Notes: generated from the letters alone by a model not told the origin. DNA of 58,210 nucleotides from Bacillota bacterium (GCA_023388195.1 JAEWGR010000113.1:1-58210); one strand, 5' to 3'; positions 17,709 through 27,414 are shown, counted from the stretch's first letter. Program-made: numbers and translations.

Positions 17709-19604
17709 CTATGGTAAACTCCTGACAATATGCATAATATTCTTATCGGAAAGCTCGCCCAGGCTGTAATAGCTGGCACCCATTTGCCGGGCGACAGTCC
17801 GCGCCAGCCCTAATTTGATGAAATCGCTTTCGGTATCGATAACCACGCTGTGAATGCCGGCCTCTCTAATCCTGGCAGCCATTGCCAGCGCCTCATCGAC
17901 ACTATTCCCCCCGGCGGCAGCGGTATTGGCCCGACCATCGGTAACAAGTACCAACACCGGCCGCATATCCTGTTCTTTCTTTCGCCGGGCAGCCAGTACT
18001 GTCAGGGCCGCAGCCAGTCCTTCCGCCAGTGGGGTTTTGCCCCCTGTCGGCAAATGGCGCAAACATTTTTGGGCCAGATCCACACTGCGGGTAACCGGCA
18101 GCAATACCTCTGCGGACTGCCGCCGGAACGCAATCAAGCCGACCTGGTCCCGTTTCTGGTAGGCATCCTGCAGCATGGCGCATACCGCGCCTTTCACCGC
18201 CCGCATACGTTCACGGGCGCCCATTGAACCGCTGGCATCCACAACAAACAAAAAGGTACTGCCAATCCGCTTTTCCCGAATCTTCTGCCGCAGGTCTTCC
18301 CGTTCAATCGCAATACAGCAATTGCCTTTATCCCGGAACCGCTGATACGGGGCCGCTGCCCGCAGGGTTGCGTCAAAGGCCAGATCAGTCACAGTACCAG
18401 GGGGTATCCCGGCCCGCACATAACGTCCCTGCTTTGTATCCGTACGGGTCAGGCTGCGTTTCCCGCTGCCGTGCCGTTCCTGCCGGTCCTGCGGCAGGGC
18501 TAACTCCATTTGGATAAAGGGGAATTGGGTATCAATATCAGCCACCTTTTCCTGATCATTGCCTTCTGCCGGTGATTGCTCCGCTGCCAGGGAATCGGGC
18601 TGCTCCTCTTGCTGTTGGTTTTCCTGCTGCTCAAACGGCTGTTGTTGATCTTGCTGCTGATCTTGCTGTTCATCTTGCTGTTCATCTTGCTGTTCATCTT
18701 GCTGCTGCTCCTGATTTTGCCCTTCCGACTGCTCTGGCGGCGGGGGCTCCTGCTCCTGGCGCATGCGCTGCGGTAAAACATAGCAGGCAGCCGTTTCCAT
18801 ATCGGCAGGTACCAGATAATCGCGGCCTGCCAGGGCTGCCAGGGTACGGGCCGCCTCCAGCAAAAACAGCTCGGCCCGGTGGCCGGCAGAACGAGCTTTG
18901 GCACACATCCGGGCCGCCAATAACACCATTGTCTCCGGTACAACAATCGCCGGCAGCAGCTGCCTGGCGACCGCCACCTGCTGCCTGATCGCCTCAGTTT
19001 CAGCCGCATACTGCCGCCGGAACCCGGCCGGATCCCGCTCATAAGCCAAACAACGCCGCACAATCTCAACCCGCGCCTGGGCGTCCTGTTCCCGGTTGGC
19101 AGCAGCATACAGGCCAAAACGATCTATTGTTGGCGGCACCAAAGCCCCTTCTTCCGGATTCATTGTGCCAATCAGGCTGAACACCGCCTCATGGCGGCAG
19201 GAAATGCCCTCCCTTTCCACCCTATGTATACCGGTTAGGGACGCCTCCTGCAAGACATTGACGAACTCCCGGCGCAACAGATTAATCTCGTCAATATACA
19301 AAATATGATGATGGGCCCTGGCTAAAATACCCGGTAAAAACCGGCGCTCACCACACCCCACTGCCTGCTGCAGGTCCAGTCCGCCAAACACCATATCCTC
19401 AGTCGCACTTAGTGGCAATTCTATAATGCGTGCCTTGCCGGTAACCTCTGCCAAAGCCCGCACCAGGGTCGACTTGGCCGTTCCTTTTTCCCCGGCCACC
19501 AAAACACCGCCCGCTTTCGGGTTGACGGCAGCAATTAAGAGGGCCTGTTTAACAGAATCCTGGCCAACTATCGCTGCCAGCGGAAATACCGTTCGTTGTA
19601 CCAT
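17709..19604 (-). CDS. ChlD/CobT-like chelatase subunit (AAA+ plus VWA domain)
   Basis: The 631-residue protein joins an N-terminal AAA+ module (Walker A GEKGTAKS at 38-45, ILYIDEINLL Walker B) to a Gln/Glu/Asp-rich linker (about 290-350) and a C-terminal von Willebrand A domain with the MIDAS motif DASGS at 456-460. This is the ChlD/BchD architecture, the platform subunit of ATP-dependent chelatases; it should act with the ChlI-like protein encoded next and a CobN. Its AAA+ module keeps intact Walker motifs. The ATG at 19604, after GGAGGGAAGGA, gives a start matching ChlI (VFPLAAIVGQ). Confidence 0.88.
   Translation of the reverse strand: MVQRTVFPLAAIVGQDSVKQALLIAAVNPKAGGVLVAGEKGTAKSTLVRALAEVTGKARIIELPLSATEDMVFGGLDLQQAVGCGERRFLPGILARAHHHILYIDEINLLRREFVNVLQEASLTGIHRVEREGISCRHEAVFSLIGTMNPEEGALVPPTIDRFGLYAAANREQDAQARVEIVRRCLAYERDPAGFRRQYAAETEAIRQQVAVARQLLPAIVVPETMVLLAARMCAKARSAGHRAELFLLEAARTLAALAGRDYLVPADMETAACYVLPQRMRQEQEPPPPEQSEGQNQEQQQDEQQDEQQDEQQDQQQDQQQPFEQQENQQQEEQPDSLAAEQSPAEGNDQEKVADIDTQFPFIQMELALPQDRQERHGSGKRSLTRTDTKQGRYVRAGIPPGTVTDLAFDATLRAAAPYQRFRDKGNCCIAIEREDLRQKIREKRIGSTFLFVVDASGSMGARERMRAVKGAVCAMLQDAYQKRDQVGLIAFRRQSAEVLLPVTRSVDLAQKCLRHLPTGGKTPLAEGLAAALTVLAARRKKEQDMRPVLVLVTDGRANTAAAGGNSVDEALAMAARIREAGIHSVVIDTESDFIKLGLARTVARQMGASYYSLGELSDKNIMHIVRSLP
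18649..18707 (-). repeat. 12-base tandem repeats in the chelatase D-subunit linker
   Basis: The 12-base unit CATCTTGCTGTT (plus-strand reading) is repeated three times with further degenerate copies around it. In the coding frame this gives DEQQ repeats inside the acidic, Gln-rich linker between the AAA+ and VWA domains. Such a repeat may vary in copy number without breaking the frame. Confidence 0.8.
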
Positions 19605-19623
19605 CTTCCTTCCCTCCTGCCGC

Positions 19624-20661
19624 TTACAGCCCGGCAAACAATGCCTCGACTTTGTCCCAGTCCAGTGTTCCATCCTCAAAGGGCCGCCGCCGCATCCGGT
19701 GAGGCAAAACCAGTTTGGCCGCCCGCCGGACATCGTCAGGCTCCACTGTAGTTCGTCCCTCAAAAGCCGCCAATGTCATGGCCGCCTTAATCACCGTAAT
19801 ATCGGCCCGGTGTCCGTCCACATCCAGGGTAATGGCCACATTGGCCACCAATAACAGCAGCCTGTCTTCAATCGTTACCTGGGGCAGCAGACGCCTGGCC
19901 TGCATAATGCCTGCCGCCAGTTGTTCCTGTTCTTCTTTATAGGTTCGGGCAAATTCACCCGTATCCTGCTCATAAGCCAAACGGCGCTTGATCACTTCGA
20001 CCCGCCATTCGGGCTGATTCTCGCCTGTAACTTCGATGGATAAGCCAAAACGGTCCAGCAGTTGCGGCCGGATATCCCCTTCTTCGGGATTCATCGTCCC
20101 GACCAGGACAAACCGGGCCGGGTGCGAGTAGGAGACCCCTTCCCGCTCCACTGTATTGATCCCCATAGCGGCCGCATCCAGCAGCACATCAACGACATGA
20201 TCATCCAGCAGGTTGATCTCATCCACATACAGAATATTCCGGTTAGCCTGAGCCAGAATACCGGGATCAAATTTTTTCTGGCCATGCTTAATGGCATGTT
20301 CAATATCAAGCGTCCCGACAACCCGGTCCTCGGTGGCGCTGACCGGCAGCTCAACAACCCGCATCTTAACTGACTGGATCGGCAAGGCTGTGCCGGCGCC
20401 GGTTTTCTCCCGGCAATCATCGCATAACCGGCTAACATCACCAGGGTCACAGTGAAAAGGACAGTTATGAATTGCCTCCATGGCCGGCAGCAAGTCGGCA
20501 ATGGCACGGACTGCGGTTGATTTGGCAGTGCCTTTTTCGCCCTTGATGAGTACCCCGCCCAGCAACGGGTTAATTACATTCAGGATAAGTGCCAGTTTCA
20601 TATCATTTTGACCGACAATCGCTGTAAATGGATATACGGCGGTATGCTTCAATGTGTTCAT
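19624..20661 (-). CDS. ChlI/BchI-like chelatase AAA+ ATPase
   Basis: The 345-residue AAA+ protein matches magnesium/cobalt chelatase I subunits: Walker A GEKGTAKS (41-48), an ILYVDEINLL Walker B, GTMNPEEGDIRPQLLDRFGL and a C-terminal lid. A four-Cys cluster (Cys67, 71, 80, 83, in NCPFHCDP and LCDDC) may bind zinc or an iron-sulfur cluster, as seen in archaeal and clostridial relatives. It is the motor for metal handling by CobN-type subunits. It lies directly between cbiZ-2 and the D-subunit gene. Confidence 0.9.
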   Translation of the reverse strand: MNTLKHTAVYPFTAIVGQNDMKLALILNVINPLLGGVLIKGEKGTAKSTAVRAIADLLPAMEAIHNCPFHCDPGDVSRLCDDCREKTGAGTALPIQSVKMRVVELPVSATEDRVVGTLDIEHAIKHGQKKFDPGILAQANRNILYVDEINLLDDHVVDVLLDAAAMGINTVEREGVSYSHPARFVLVGTMNPEEGDIRPQLLDRFGLSIEVTGENQPEWRVEVIKRRLAYEQDTGEFARTYKEEQEQLAAGIMQARRLLPQVTIEDRLLLLVANVAITLDVDGHRADITVIKAAMTLAAFEGRTTVEPDDVRRAAKLVLPHRMRRRPFEDGTLDWDKVEALFAGL

Positions 20662-20677
20662 CTCCTACTATTGATTA

Positions 20678-21820
20678 TCAATTGCTGCTATCAGTACAGG
20701 TAGTCTTTAGGTTCGTCTCGACAATTGCCAGTACCAAAGCCTGCCAGGCTTGCAGGCAGGCATCCAGGCCGGCGGCTGTTACTGCCGGCGCGGTCACCCC
20801 AAACCGGGCGGCGGCGGCAGCAAGCAGTTCATTACCGGCCTCCCGCACCTCATCGCCGGTTAACAGTTCCCATTGAAGCTGATCCAGCAGGTGAATGTAC
20901 AACGAGGTGTAGGTTACCAGGGGGCTGACACCGTCAAGCTCATACAGCCGGGTCATAAACTTAGGTTTTATTACCTGTCCGCCCCCGGTGAGGTAAGCCT
21001 GCCATAGAGATTCTTCCTTAATGCCAAACCGTTTGAGCCGCCGCAGCAGACTATGCTGATGCCGGGGCGAGAGACCGGTCTGCTTGAGCAAGGCTTCCTT
21101 TACAGCCGGCAATACGGTGCGGCCGATCAATTCACCGAGTTTCGAATGTTTGCCGGCGCTTTCCAGATACAAAGGGGAGGCAGGATTAGCCACAACAATA
21201 GTCTGGTCGGTACCGGAGCCGGTCGCCAGGCCATTGGAATAGTTGCTGCCGGCCATCAGCTCCTGCAGGGCAGCGGTTTTGGCTTCCGTACAGGTCACCA
21301 TAGCCCGGTTGAGCATCCCCGGCGGCAAATCGGCATCAATAACCAGAATAATATTAATAGTACCCGGCTTTTCCAGCGTGTTTTTATCAAGCGGCTGGAA
21401 ATAGTCGGCCGGGTCACCAACGCGGCCGCCGTTAACCTCGACCCCGCCGGTTACAATCGCGGTTACTGTCAGGGTTTCATAGGTCAGGGTATGAATTGCC
21501 ACATTCTGCATCGAGGCGGCGGTGCCCATGCCGGCCGTTGTCTCAGGGTCAAGCCCAATCTCCTCCGTAATAATCCGCATATGCTCCTGATAGGTTGGCC
21601 CGCGCATAATGCTGGACATGCCGGCACCGGGGTTACAGTCATTATTGAATACGGCTGTCAGATCCTCACGGTAACCGCCGTTGACGATAGCGGTACTCGC
21701 CACCTTCCGGGGTTGTTCAAAGGGTATAACAATGCTTTTATAGTACCGGTACACAGAATCGCCGGTAGACAGGGTGCAAAGTTTCACCGCCTGGTCCCTC
21801 CCACTTATTCTAAAACTCAT
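20678..21820 (-). CDS. cbiZ: Adenosylcobinamide amidohydrolase CbiZ, cytoplasmic form
   Basis: This second CbiZ has 380 residues and the same hallmarks (VTCTEAKTAALQEL, GLATGSGTDQT, AGKHSKLGELIGRTV). It lacks the N-terminal signal-peptide-like segment of the copy at 934-2091, so it is expected to be cytoplasmic and to act on imported cobamides. In the family this yields cobyric acid for remodelling with a preferred base. The gene lies between the nitrilase-family gene and the ChlI-like gene within the riboswitch E operon. Cytoplasmic location is inferred from the lack of a signal peptide. Confidence 0.92.
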   Translation of the reverse strand: MSFRISGRDQAVKLCTLSTGDSVYRYYKSIVIPFEQPRKVASTAIVNGGYREDLTAVFNNDCNPGAGMSSIMRGPTYQEHMRIITEEIGLDPETTAGMGTAASMQNVAIHTLTYETLTVTAIVTGGVEVNGGRVGDPADYFQPLDKNTLEKPGTINIILVIDADLPPGMLNRAMVTCTEAKTAALQELMAGSNYSNGLATGSGTDQTIVVANPASPLYLESAGKHSKLGELIGRTVLPAVKEALLKQTGLSPRHQHSLLRRLKRFGIKEESLWQAYLTGGGQVIKPKFMTRLYELDGVSPLVTYTSLYIHLLDQLQWELLTGDEVREAGNELLAAAAARFGVTAPAVTAAGLDACLQAWQALVLAIVETNLKTTCTDSSN

Positions 21821-21866
21821 GTTCTAGCCTCTTTTTCTATATCGCATCCGGTTTACCTTGATGCTC

Positions 21867-22643
21867 TTATAACGGCAGCACGGTAAACTCATCGTTTAAG
21901 GCACACTGTTGTTCAAAATCCCAGTCAAATAACAGGGCGGCCGGCCCGGGACCGCTATAGGCCAGCTGCATCTCCCCCCCGGCAATCACCGTACTTTGGG
22001 CCTGGGTGAAATCCAGCCGTTCCTGTTTGCCGGTCTGGTTGCAGACCCAGAGGGAGCAGCCGCTGACCGCCGACGCTTTCTTCCAGGCATTCTCCGGCGG
22101 GCCGCCACAGCCGCCCGGCGGCCAGGCAGCCGGTACAATAATGATCCGGGCGCCTTTATCGGCCATAACTACCGCATTCTCCTCATACCAGGTGTCGGCA
22201 CAAATCAGGATTCCCGCCGGAATTTCGCCGCAAACAACCGGTTCCAGCAGTTCGCCCCGGTTTGCCCACCCCTCGGATACACCGCTGTGAGCGTGTTTTT
22301 TCCGGTGACGGCCAATAATATTGCCATCAGGGCCAATCACCAGACAGCTGTTATAATAACGGCCATTATGCTCATCCTGCTCGGCGCAGCCTAAAAACAC
22401 CGTAACCTCATGCGCTGACGCCAGCTGCCTGATTGGCTGAATCGCCGGCGCCGGCTGCACCGGAATTACCACCGGTTTAATCTCCCGTTCGCAGGCAAAG
22501 AAATACCCCTGTACGGCAGTCTCAGGGGTGATAATCCACTGCGCCCCCTGTTCAGCTGCCAACCGGATCGCTTGCAGCAGAATTTCCAGATTACGGCTTT
22601 CCGGGCCGCCGCTAACATCTACATGCAGTAAGGCAACTCTCAT
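21867..22643 (-). CDS. Nitrilase-superfamily carbon-nitrogen hydrolase (amidase)
   Basis: The 258-residue protein has the catalytic triad of the superfamily: Glu41 (TPETAVQGY), a Lys at 115-116 (RHRKKHAHSG) and Cys148 (GILICADTWYEE). Such enzymes hydrolyse amides or nitriles. It overlaps the end of the radical SAM gene by 32 bases and has its own GGAGAG site, so the two are translationally coupled. Wedged among chelatase and CbiZ genes, it might cut a corrin side-chain amide or a peptide made with the radical SAM enzyme. The substrate is unknown. Confidence 0.82.
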   Translation of the reverse strand: MRVALLHVDVSGGPESRNLEILLQAIRLAAEQGAQWIITPETAVQGYFFACEREIKPVVIPVQPAPAIQPIRQLASAHEVTVFLGCAEQDEHNGRYYNSCLVIGPDGNIIGRHRKKHAHSGVSEGWANRGELLEPVVCGEIPAGILICADTWYEENAVVMADKGARIIIVPAAWPPGGCGGPPENAWKKASAVSGCSLWVCNQTGKQERLDFTQAQSTVIAGGEMQLAYSGPGPAALLFDWDFEQQCALNDEFTVLPL

Positions 22644-23691
22644 TTTCGTTTCTCTCCTGTCCCTGAAGTTCCTGATACCATTCTATCGATACCTGTTTTA
22701 ACGCACACTCGGCATCATACCCCCGATCGCCGCAGTTAGCCCCATACCACCGGGCAAAACAAGCACCGCCGCATAAGGCAAAGGAGGGACATCTGAGGCA
22801 AAAGGCCATTCCGGCCTGGATTAAGGCAGCGACTTTTCGCCGCCTGTTTTCTTCTATCCCACTCTTGACGTGGCCAAGATAAAAGTCAGGGTCGCCGGCC
22901 AGGGACGCGCAGGCATACATCCGGCCCCCGGCATCCACAAAAGCAGCCTCTCCCTCCATAGCGTGGCAATGGGCAAACCCCTGTATCTGCCCCCTGGCCA
23001 GAAAAGCGACCCGCTCCAGCTGAGAAAACAATATAGTTCTGCCGGTCTTACGGCCTAAGCGCTCAGCCAGTTGGAAGGCTTCCTTAACCCCCTGCCACAC
23101 AGCCTCCGGCCGAGGCGAAGCCACTGTCCCGCCCCGCCCCTGGCTGCGAAGCAGATCAAAACCAAGCCGCCGCACATTGCCAAGATAATAGGCCATTTCC
23201 ACAATCCCGGCCAGACTGCCGGCATTTTCATTTGTCACCACACAGGTAATCCCGGTCTCAACCCCCACAGCCGCCAGTTCACCGGCGCCTTTTACTATCT
23301 GCCGGCACGTCCCCTGGCCGTCAGGCCAGCAGCGTTGCCTGTCATTCATATCCGGACGCCCATCCAGGCTGATACCAATGCCTACCTGCCCGGCTTTGAG
23401 AACAGCCGCCTTTTCTCTTGTCATAAGAGAGGCATTGGTCTGAACCTGCATGATAGCGGGCAGGCCTTTTTCCCGCACATAGCGGATAATCGACGTCATG
23501 GCCGGAAAGTTCAGCAGCGGTTCCCCGCCGCTGAACTGCAGGACAAAAGGCTGCCCCCCGGCTGCCGCCAGTTCGACAGCGGCAAAACCTGTATCGGCAG
23601 TCATACTTTCTGCCGGATGGTCATGGGCATAACAATATTTGCAGGCAAAATTACACTGTCCGGTCAAACCTAATATCAGCATTTTTATCAT
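22612..23691 (-). CDS. Radical SAM protein with SPASM-like C-terminus
   Basis: The 359-residue protein begins with the radical SAM cluster motif CNFACKYC (Cys13, 17, 20), followed by SGGEPLLN and a TIM-barrel core. The C-terminal third carries a Cys-rich SPASM-type region (CASLAGDPDF, CLRCPSFALCGGACF, YDAEC) that normally binds extra iron-sulfur clusters. Most SPASM enzymes modify peptides or act in maturation. The tail ends in ESCLTACRC, adding three more Cys. It is encoded seven bases after cobN-2 and overlaps the nitrilase gene. I do not know a corrinoid enzyme of this type. Confidence 0.85.
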   Translation of the reverse strand: MIKMLILGLTGQCNFACKYCYAHDHPAESMTADTGFAAVELAAAGGQPFVLQFSGGEPLLNFPAMTSIIRYVREKGLPAIMQVQTNASLMTREKAAVLKAGQVGIGISLDGRPDMNDRQRCWPDGQGTCRQIVKGAGELAAVGVETGITCVVTNENAGSLAGIVEMAYYLGNVRRLGFDLLRSQGRGGTVASPRPEAVWQGVKEAFQLAERLGRKTGRTILFSQLERVAFLARGQIQGFAHCHAMEGEAAFVDAGGRMYACASLAGDPDFYLGHVKSGIEENRRRKVAALIQAGMAFCLRCPSFALCGGACFARWYGANCGDRGYDAECALKQVSIEWYQELQGQERNENESCLTACRC

Positions 23692-23697
23692 AGCGCT

Positions 23698-26600
23698 CTA
23701 TTTGTCACCCCGTTCTTCCAGTTCACCGTCAATGTCTAAATAAATCTGCTGCAGTTCATGTTTTGTCTGCTCGTCAGCCTGCCACAAACCACGCTGCGCC
23801 GCTTCCAGCAATTTTTCGGCAATCCGCTGCAAAGCCCAGGGATTAACAGCGCCCATCCATGCCTTCATCTGCCTGTCCAGCGCATATTTTTGGGCCAGTC
23901 CCTGATACATCCAGTCGGCCATGACCCCACTGGTAGCATCCCATTCGTAGCAATGGGCCACAACCCCGGCCAGATCGGCAGCCCCCTTATACCCATGTTG
24001 TTTCATACCTTCAATATATTTAGGATTCATAACCTCGCCGCGAAACAACCGTTTAAATTCTTCATCAAGGCTGCGCAGCTTCACCTGCTGCCGGTTCGAA
24101 GTGTCACCGCAGTAAGAGCGTGGTGCTTGCCCCTTCAGACTGCGAACAGCTGCAATCATGCCGCCATGATAGGAATTAAAATCATCGGAGTTGAGCATAT
24201 GGACTTCCCGGTTGTCTTCATTTTTAACAGTAACATCCAATGTGCTCAATCGCCGGCTAAACAGCTCCGGCACGAAAACGCCGCCGGCTTTGGCACCATA
24301 GGCATGTGCTCCCCAGCGCACATACACCCGTGCCAGATCATCGACCGTTTCCCAGTTCTTTTCTTCTAACAGATTGCCGACCCCGGCCCCATAGCTGCCA
24401 GGCGGACACCCAAACAGCCGGTAACAGGCCTGTTCCCAGGCCGTCTGGCAGTCAAGCCCCTGTTCTTCAATCAACCGGGCATCGGCCAATACATGTTTGC
24501 GGACAAAATTCAATTCACTGCTTTCTGCCAACCCAGCTACCAGGCTAACCGCTTTATCCATCCATTTAACCGCCATGGGCATAGAATCACGGAATAGACC
24601 GCCGATCCGGGCCGTAACATCAAGCCGCGGCCGCTTTAGCTCTGCCAGGGGGATGACTTCCAGGCCGACAACCCGCCGGCTGCCTCGCTGCCATACCGGC
24701 CTCACCCCCAGGAGGTACAGGAATTCGGCAATACACTGACCGTGGCTGCGCATATTGGCCCCACTCCAAAATACCATGCCAATATTCTCCGGATAACGGC
24801 CCTCCTCGGCAATATACCGCTCAATCACACTGTCCCCTAATGTTTTGCCCAGTTCCCAGGCCGCGGCCGTGGGCAGGGTGCGCGGGTCCACGCCGAAAAA
24901 ATTGCGACCGGTCGGCAGGATGTCCGCCATGCCGCTTGTTGGAGCGCCGGCCTGTCCTGGTTCAATATATCGATCCCCCAGCGCAGCCAACAGGTTGGCA
25001 AGCTCCCGTTCTGTCTTATACAGGTTCTGAATTAACACCGTGCAAATATACCGGGCTATCTGCCGCAGCTGTTCTTTCACCTCAGCCCCGGTCCCGGCGG
25101 CCCAGGCCAGACTGACTACCGTCTCGGCTGCAGCCGGATCAAAGTCCTGCTCATACAAGCAGCAGACAACTTCCCGGCACTGCTGCCAGATCTCATCGGC
25201 CAGCACACCATAGGTCTTGCTGCCGTCAGGCAGCAGATTACCGCTATGGGCCAGCAGCTCATAATAGTCATAGCCATAAATAGCAGCTACCGTTTCCGGT
25301 AAAGAGGGAATAGCCCCGTTGGCCAGCCTGGTCAGGGCCAGCAGATATTCGAGCAGGGAATCGCCCTCGGGCGGGCAGCCCAGCACATGCAGACCTACTC
25401 TGATCTGCATGGTTTTAAGATCGGCAAGATAGGCATGCAGGCACTGACAGTAATCGGCGAAACCCTCATCCCCAGATTGACCCATATCTGCTGCCAGATT
25501 AGCGGCAATAACCTTCTCCCTGATCTGGCCGGCAACCACATCGGCATTACCCGGCTGATTCTGCTGAAAGTGACAGTATTCATCAAGCAGCTTCTCCAGC
25601 TCAGCCAATTCATCATACGTACCGGCCTGACTCACCGGCGGCGTCAGGTGGCCAATCAGGCAGGCGGCACCGCGCCGTTTAGCCTGGATACCCTCACCGA
25701 CGATAGTAATCAGAAAGGGATATATATTCGGCAAATCGCCAATGGCCAGATCGGGGTAACAGGTGCGTGCGAGCCCGGCCCCTTTGCCTGGCAGCCACTC
25801 CAGGGTGCCATGGGTGCCTACATGGACCACTGCATCGGCCTGCCAGATATCCCGCACCCAGTGGTAATAGGCCAGATAATGATGCGTAGGAGCACAGTCC
25901 GGCGAGTGATACAGTTTGCCCGGGTCTTCACTGAAACCGCGCGGCGGCTGGACAGTAATAAAAATATTACCGTTAAGCAAGCCCGGAACAAGTAGTTTTC
26001 CGTCATAATGAAAAACATCGCCCGGAGCCATGCCCCAGTCTTTGATCAGCTGCGTCTGGGTCCCAGGTTCTAAGCCATGAAACCATTCCCGGTATTGACC
26101 GGCAGTTACCTGGCCAGCCGCGCCGCCGATCCGGCTTTCAGCCAGAAAACGCCGGTCATTTGTTGCCACCGCCAGCAATTCCTCCATAAGTTCGCTGCTG
26201 CCGGCAGGAATATGATCGACCTTATATCCCTGCTGCGCCAGTCGTTCCAGCAGCAGCCGGATACTGGCAGGTGAGTCCAGCCCCTGGGCACTGCCAATGT
26301 GGGCATTGGTAGCCGGATAATTATGAAAAATAATAGCAATTTTCTTTTCTTTATTAGGCTTGTGGCGCAGGTTGGCCCATTTACCGGCTTTACGCACAAC
26401 CTGGCTGATGCGCTCAGGAATAACTTCAAATCTGCTTGTGCCGTCGGCCGCCTGCTTCTTGCCGGCCACCGGCAGGGCGTGAATGACGCCGTCAAATTCT
26501 GGCAGGGCAATACTGCAGGATATCTCCATCGGTGTCAGGCCCTCAGTACTTTGATTCCACTCTGCCGGTGAACGCAACAAGGCGTACGCCTGCAAAACAG

Positions 26601-27414
26601 GTACCCCCAGCTGCCGCAAAAAATCCGGTTCTACCGGCCGGCCTACCGTCAAGGAAAATTTGAATGTATTAATTAACACATCAATGCCTGTTGACCCATC
26701 ATAATAAAAATAGCTCTGAACGGTGTCATCTATCCCTAACGCGCCAAACTCCGTATTCCGCGCCCAGTGGCTGAAAGCGGCAATTACATTAAGTCCCTGG
26801 GCTTCAACTTCATCAATAAGCGCTGTCGGGTAGGCCAGATCGGCCCATATCCATTCATCCCGCGGAAACAGTATGCCAACCGTCCGCCGGCCGGGCTGAC
26901 AATGGTGCTGCCGGTATTCGGCAATATCTGTATAAATCCGGGTGGCCCGGGGATGGAAAATGCCGTTCCAGATCAGGGGCTGAGGCTCTTGATACTCACA
27001 TTCCTCCCGGCAATAGGCGTGACTTAGATATAGGCAGAACTCACAATAATTATCAAGGCCGCTATAAACTAAATACCGGCGCAGCTGTTCCCTTTCTGCC
27101 GCCGTTACGCCATAAAGCGTATCCTCGGGCTGGGGCTCAGTTGCCAGCATGGTATGGGTAAGCCCTTTTTTCCGCAGATACTCACCGGCCTTTTTTAAAA
27201 AGTGCGTATCCCGCCCCATCCCCATCCAGGAAAAAAGCACAATATCGCAGCCGCTGAAGCGCTGCTGCCACTCCGGTTCCCAGACCACACTATCGCTAAG
27301 AAAAACAATGTCAATGGTACTGGTTAGCCGGCCTGCTTCTGTCAACAGCTGTTTGGCCTGTACCAGCATGCTGTATTGACGGTCAATATTAGTCAAAAAT
27401 ATTATGTTTCCCAT
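23698..27414 (-). CDS. cobN: CobN/BchH-like chelatase large subunit 2
   Basis: This second CobN-like protein (1238 residues from the ATG at 27414, which aligns with the start of the copy at 8166-11891) carries HVGTHGTLEWLPGKGAGLA at about 525-545 and the GEGIQAKRRGAACLIGHL block. The two copies share long identical stretches but differ throughout, so they are old paralogues. Unlike copy 1, this one shares an operon with the ChlI-like and ChlD-like subunits and is thus the likely partner for an ATP-dependent chelatase. Direction of reaction and substrate remain open. Confidence 0.88.
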   Translation of the reverse strand: MGNIIFLTNIDRQYSMLVQAKQLLTEAGRLTSTIDIVFLSDSVVWEPEWQQRFSGCDIVLFSWMGMGRDTHFLKKAGEYLRKKGLTHTMLATEPQPEDTLYGVTAAEREQLRRYLVYSGLDNYCEFCLYLSHAYCREECEYQEPQPLIWNGIFHPRATRIYTDIAEYRQHHCQPGRRTVGILFPRDEWIWADLAYPTALIDEVEAQGLNVIAAFSHWARNTEFGALGIDDTVQSYFYYDGSTGIDVLINTFKFSLTVGRPVEPDFLRQLGVPVLQAYALLRSPAEWNQSTEGLTPMEISCSIALPEFDGVIHALPVAGKKQAADGTSRFEVIPERISQVVRKAGKWANLRHKPNKEKKIAIIFHNYPATNAHIGSAQGLDSPASIRLLLERLAQQGYKVDHIPAGSSELMEELLAVATNDRRFLAESRIGGAAGQVTAGQYREWFHGLEPGTQTQLIKDWGMAPGDVFHYDGKLLVPGLLNGNIFITVQPPRGFSEDPGKLYHSPDCAPTHHYLAYYHWVRDIWQADAVVHVGTHGTLEWLPGKGAGLARTCYPDLAIGDLPNIYPFLITIVGEGIQAKRRGAACLIGHLTPPVSQAGTYDELAELEKLLDEYCHFQQNQPGNADVVAGQIREKVIAANLAADMGQSGDEGFADYCQCLHAYLADLKTMQIRVGLHVLGCPPEGDSLLEYLLALTRLANGAIPSLPETVAAIYGYDYYELLAHSGNLLPDGSKTYGVLADEIWQQCREVVCCLYEQDFDPAAAETVVSLAWAAGTGAEVKEQLRQIARYICTVLIQNLYKTERELANLLAALGDRYIEPGQAGAPTSGMADILPTGRNFFGVDPRTLPTAAAWELGKTLGDSVIERYIAEEGRYPENIGMVFWSGANMRSHGQCIAEFLYLLGVRPVWQRGSRRVVGLEVIPLAELKRPRLDVTARIGGLFRDSMPMAVKWMDKAVSLVAGLAESSELNFVRKHVLADARLIEEQGLDCQTAWEQACYRLFGCPPGSYGAGVGNLLEEKNWETVDDLARVYVRWGAHAYGAKAGGVFVPELFSRRLSTLDVTVKNEDNREVHMLNSDDFNSYHGGMIAAVRSLKGQAPRSYCGDTSNRQQVKLRSLDEEFKRLFRGEVMNPKYIEGMKQHGYKGAADLAGVVAHCYEWDATSGVMADWMYQGLAQKYALDRQMKAWMGAVNPWALQRIAEKLLEAAQRGLWQADEQTKHELQQIYLDIDGELEERGDK

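Noticed and set aside
22612..22643. Frameshift or fusion between the radical SAM and nitrilase-family genes because they overlap by 32 bases.
   Set aside because: Both proteins are complete, and the nitrilase-family gene has its own GGAGAG site and a normal family start, so this is translational overlap.
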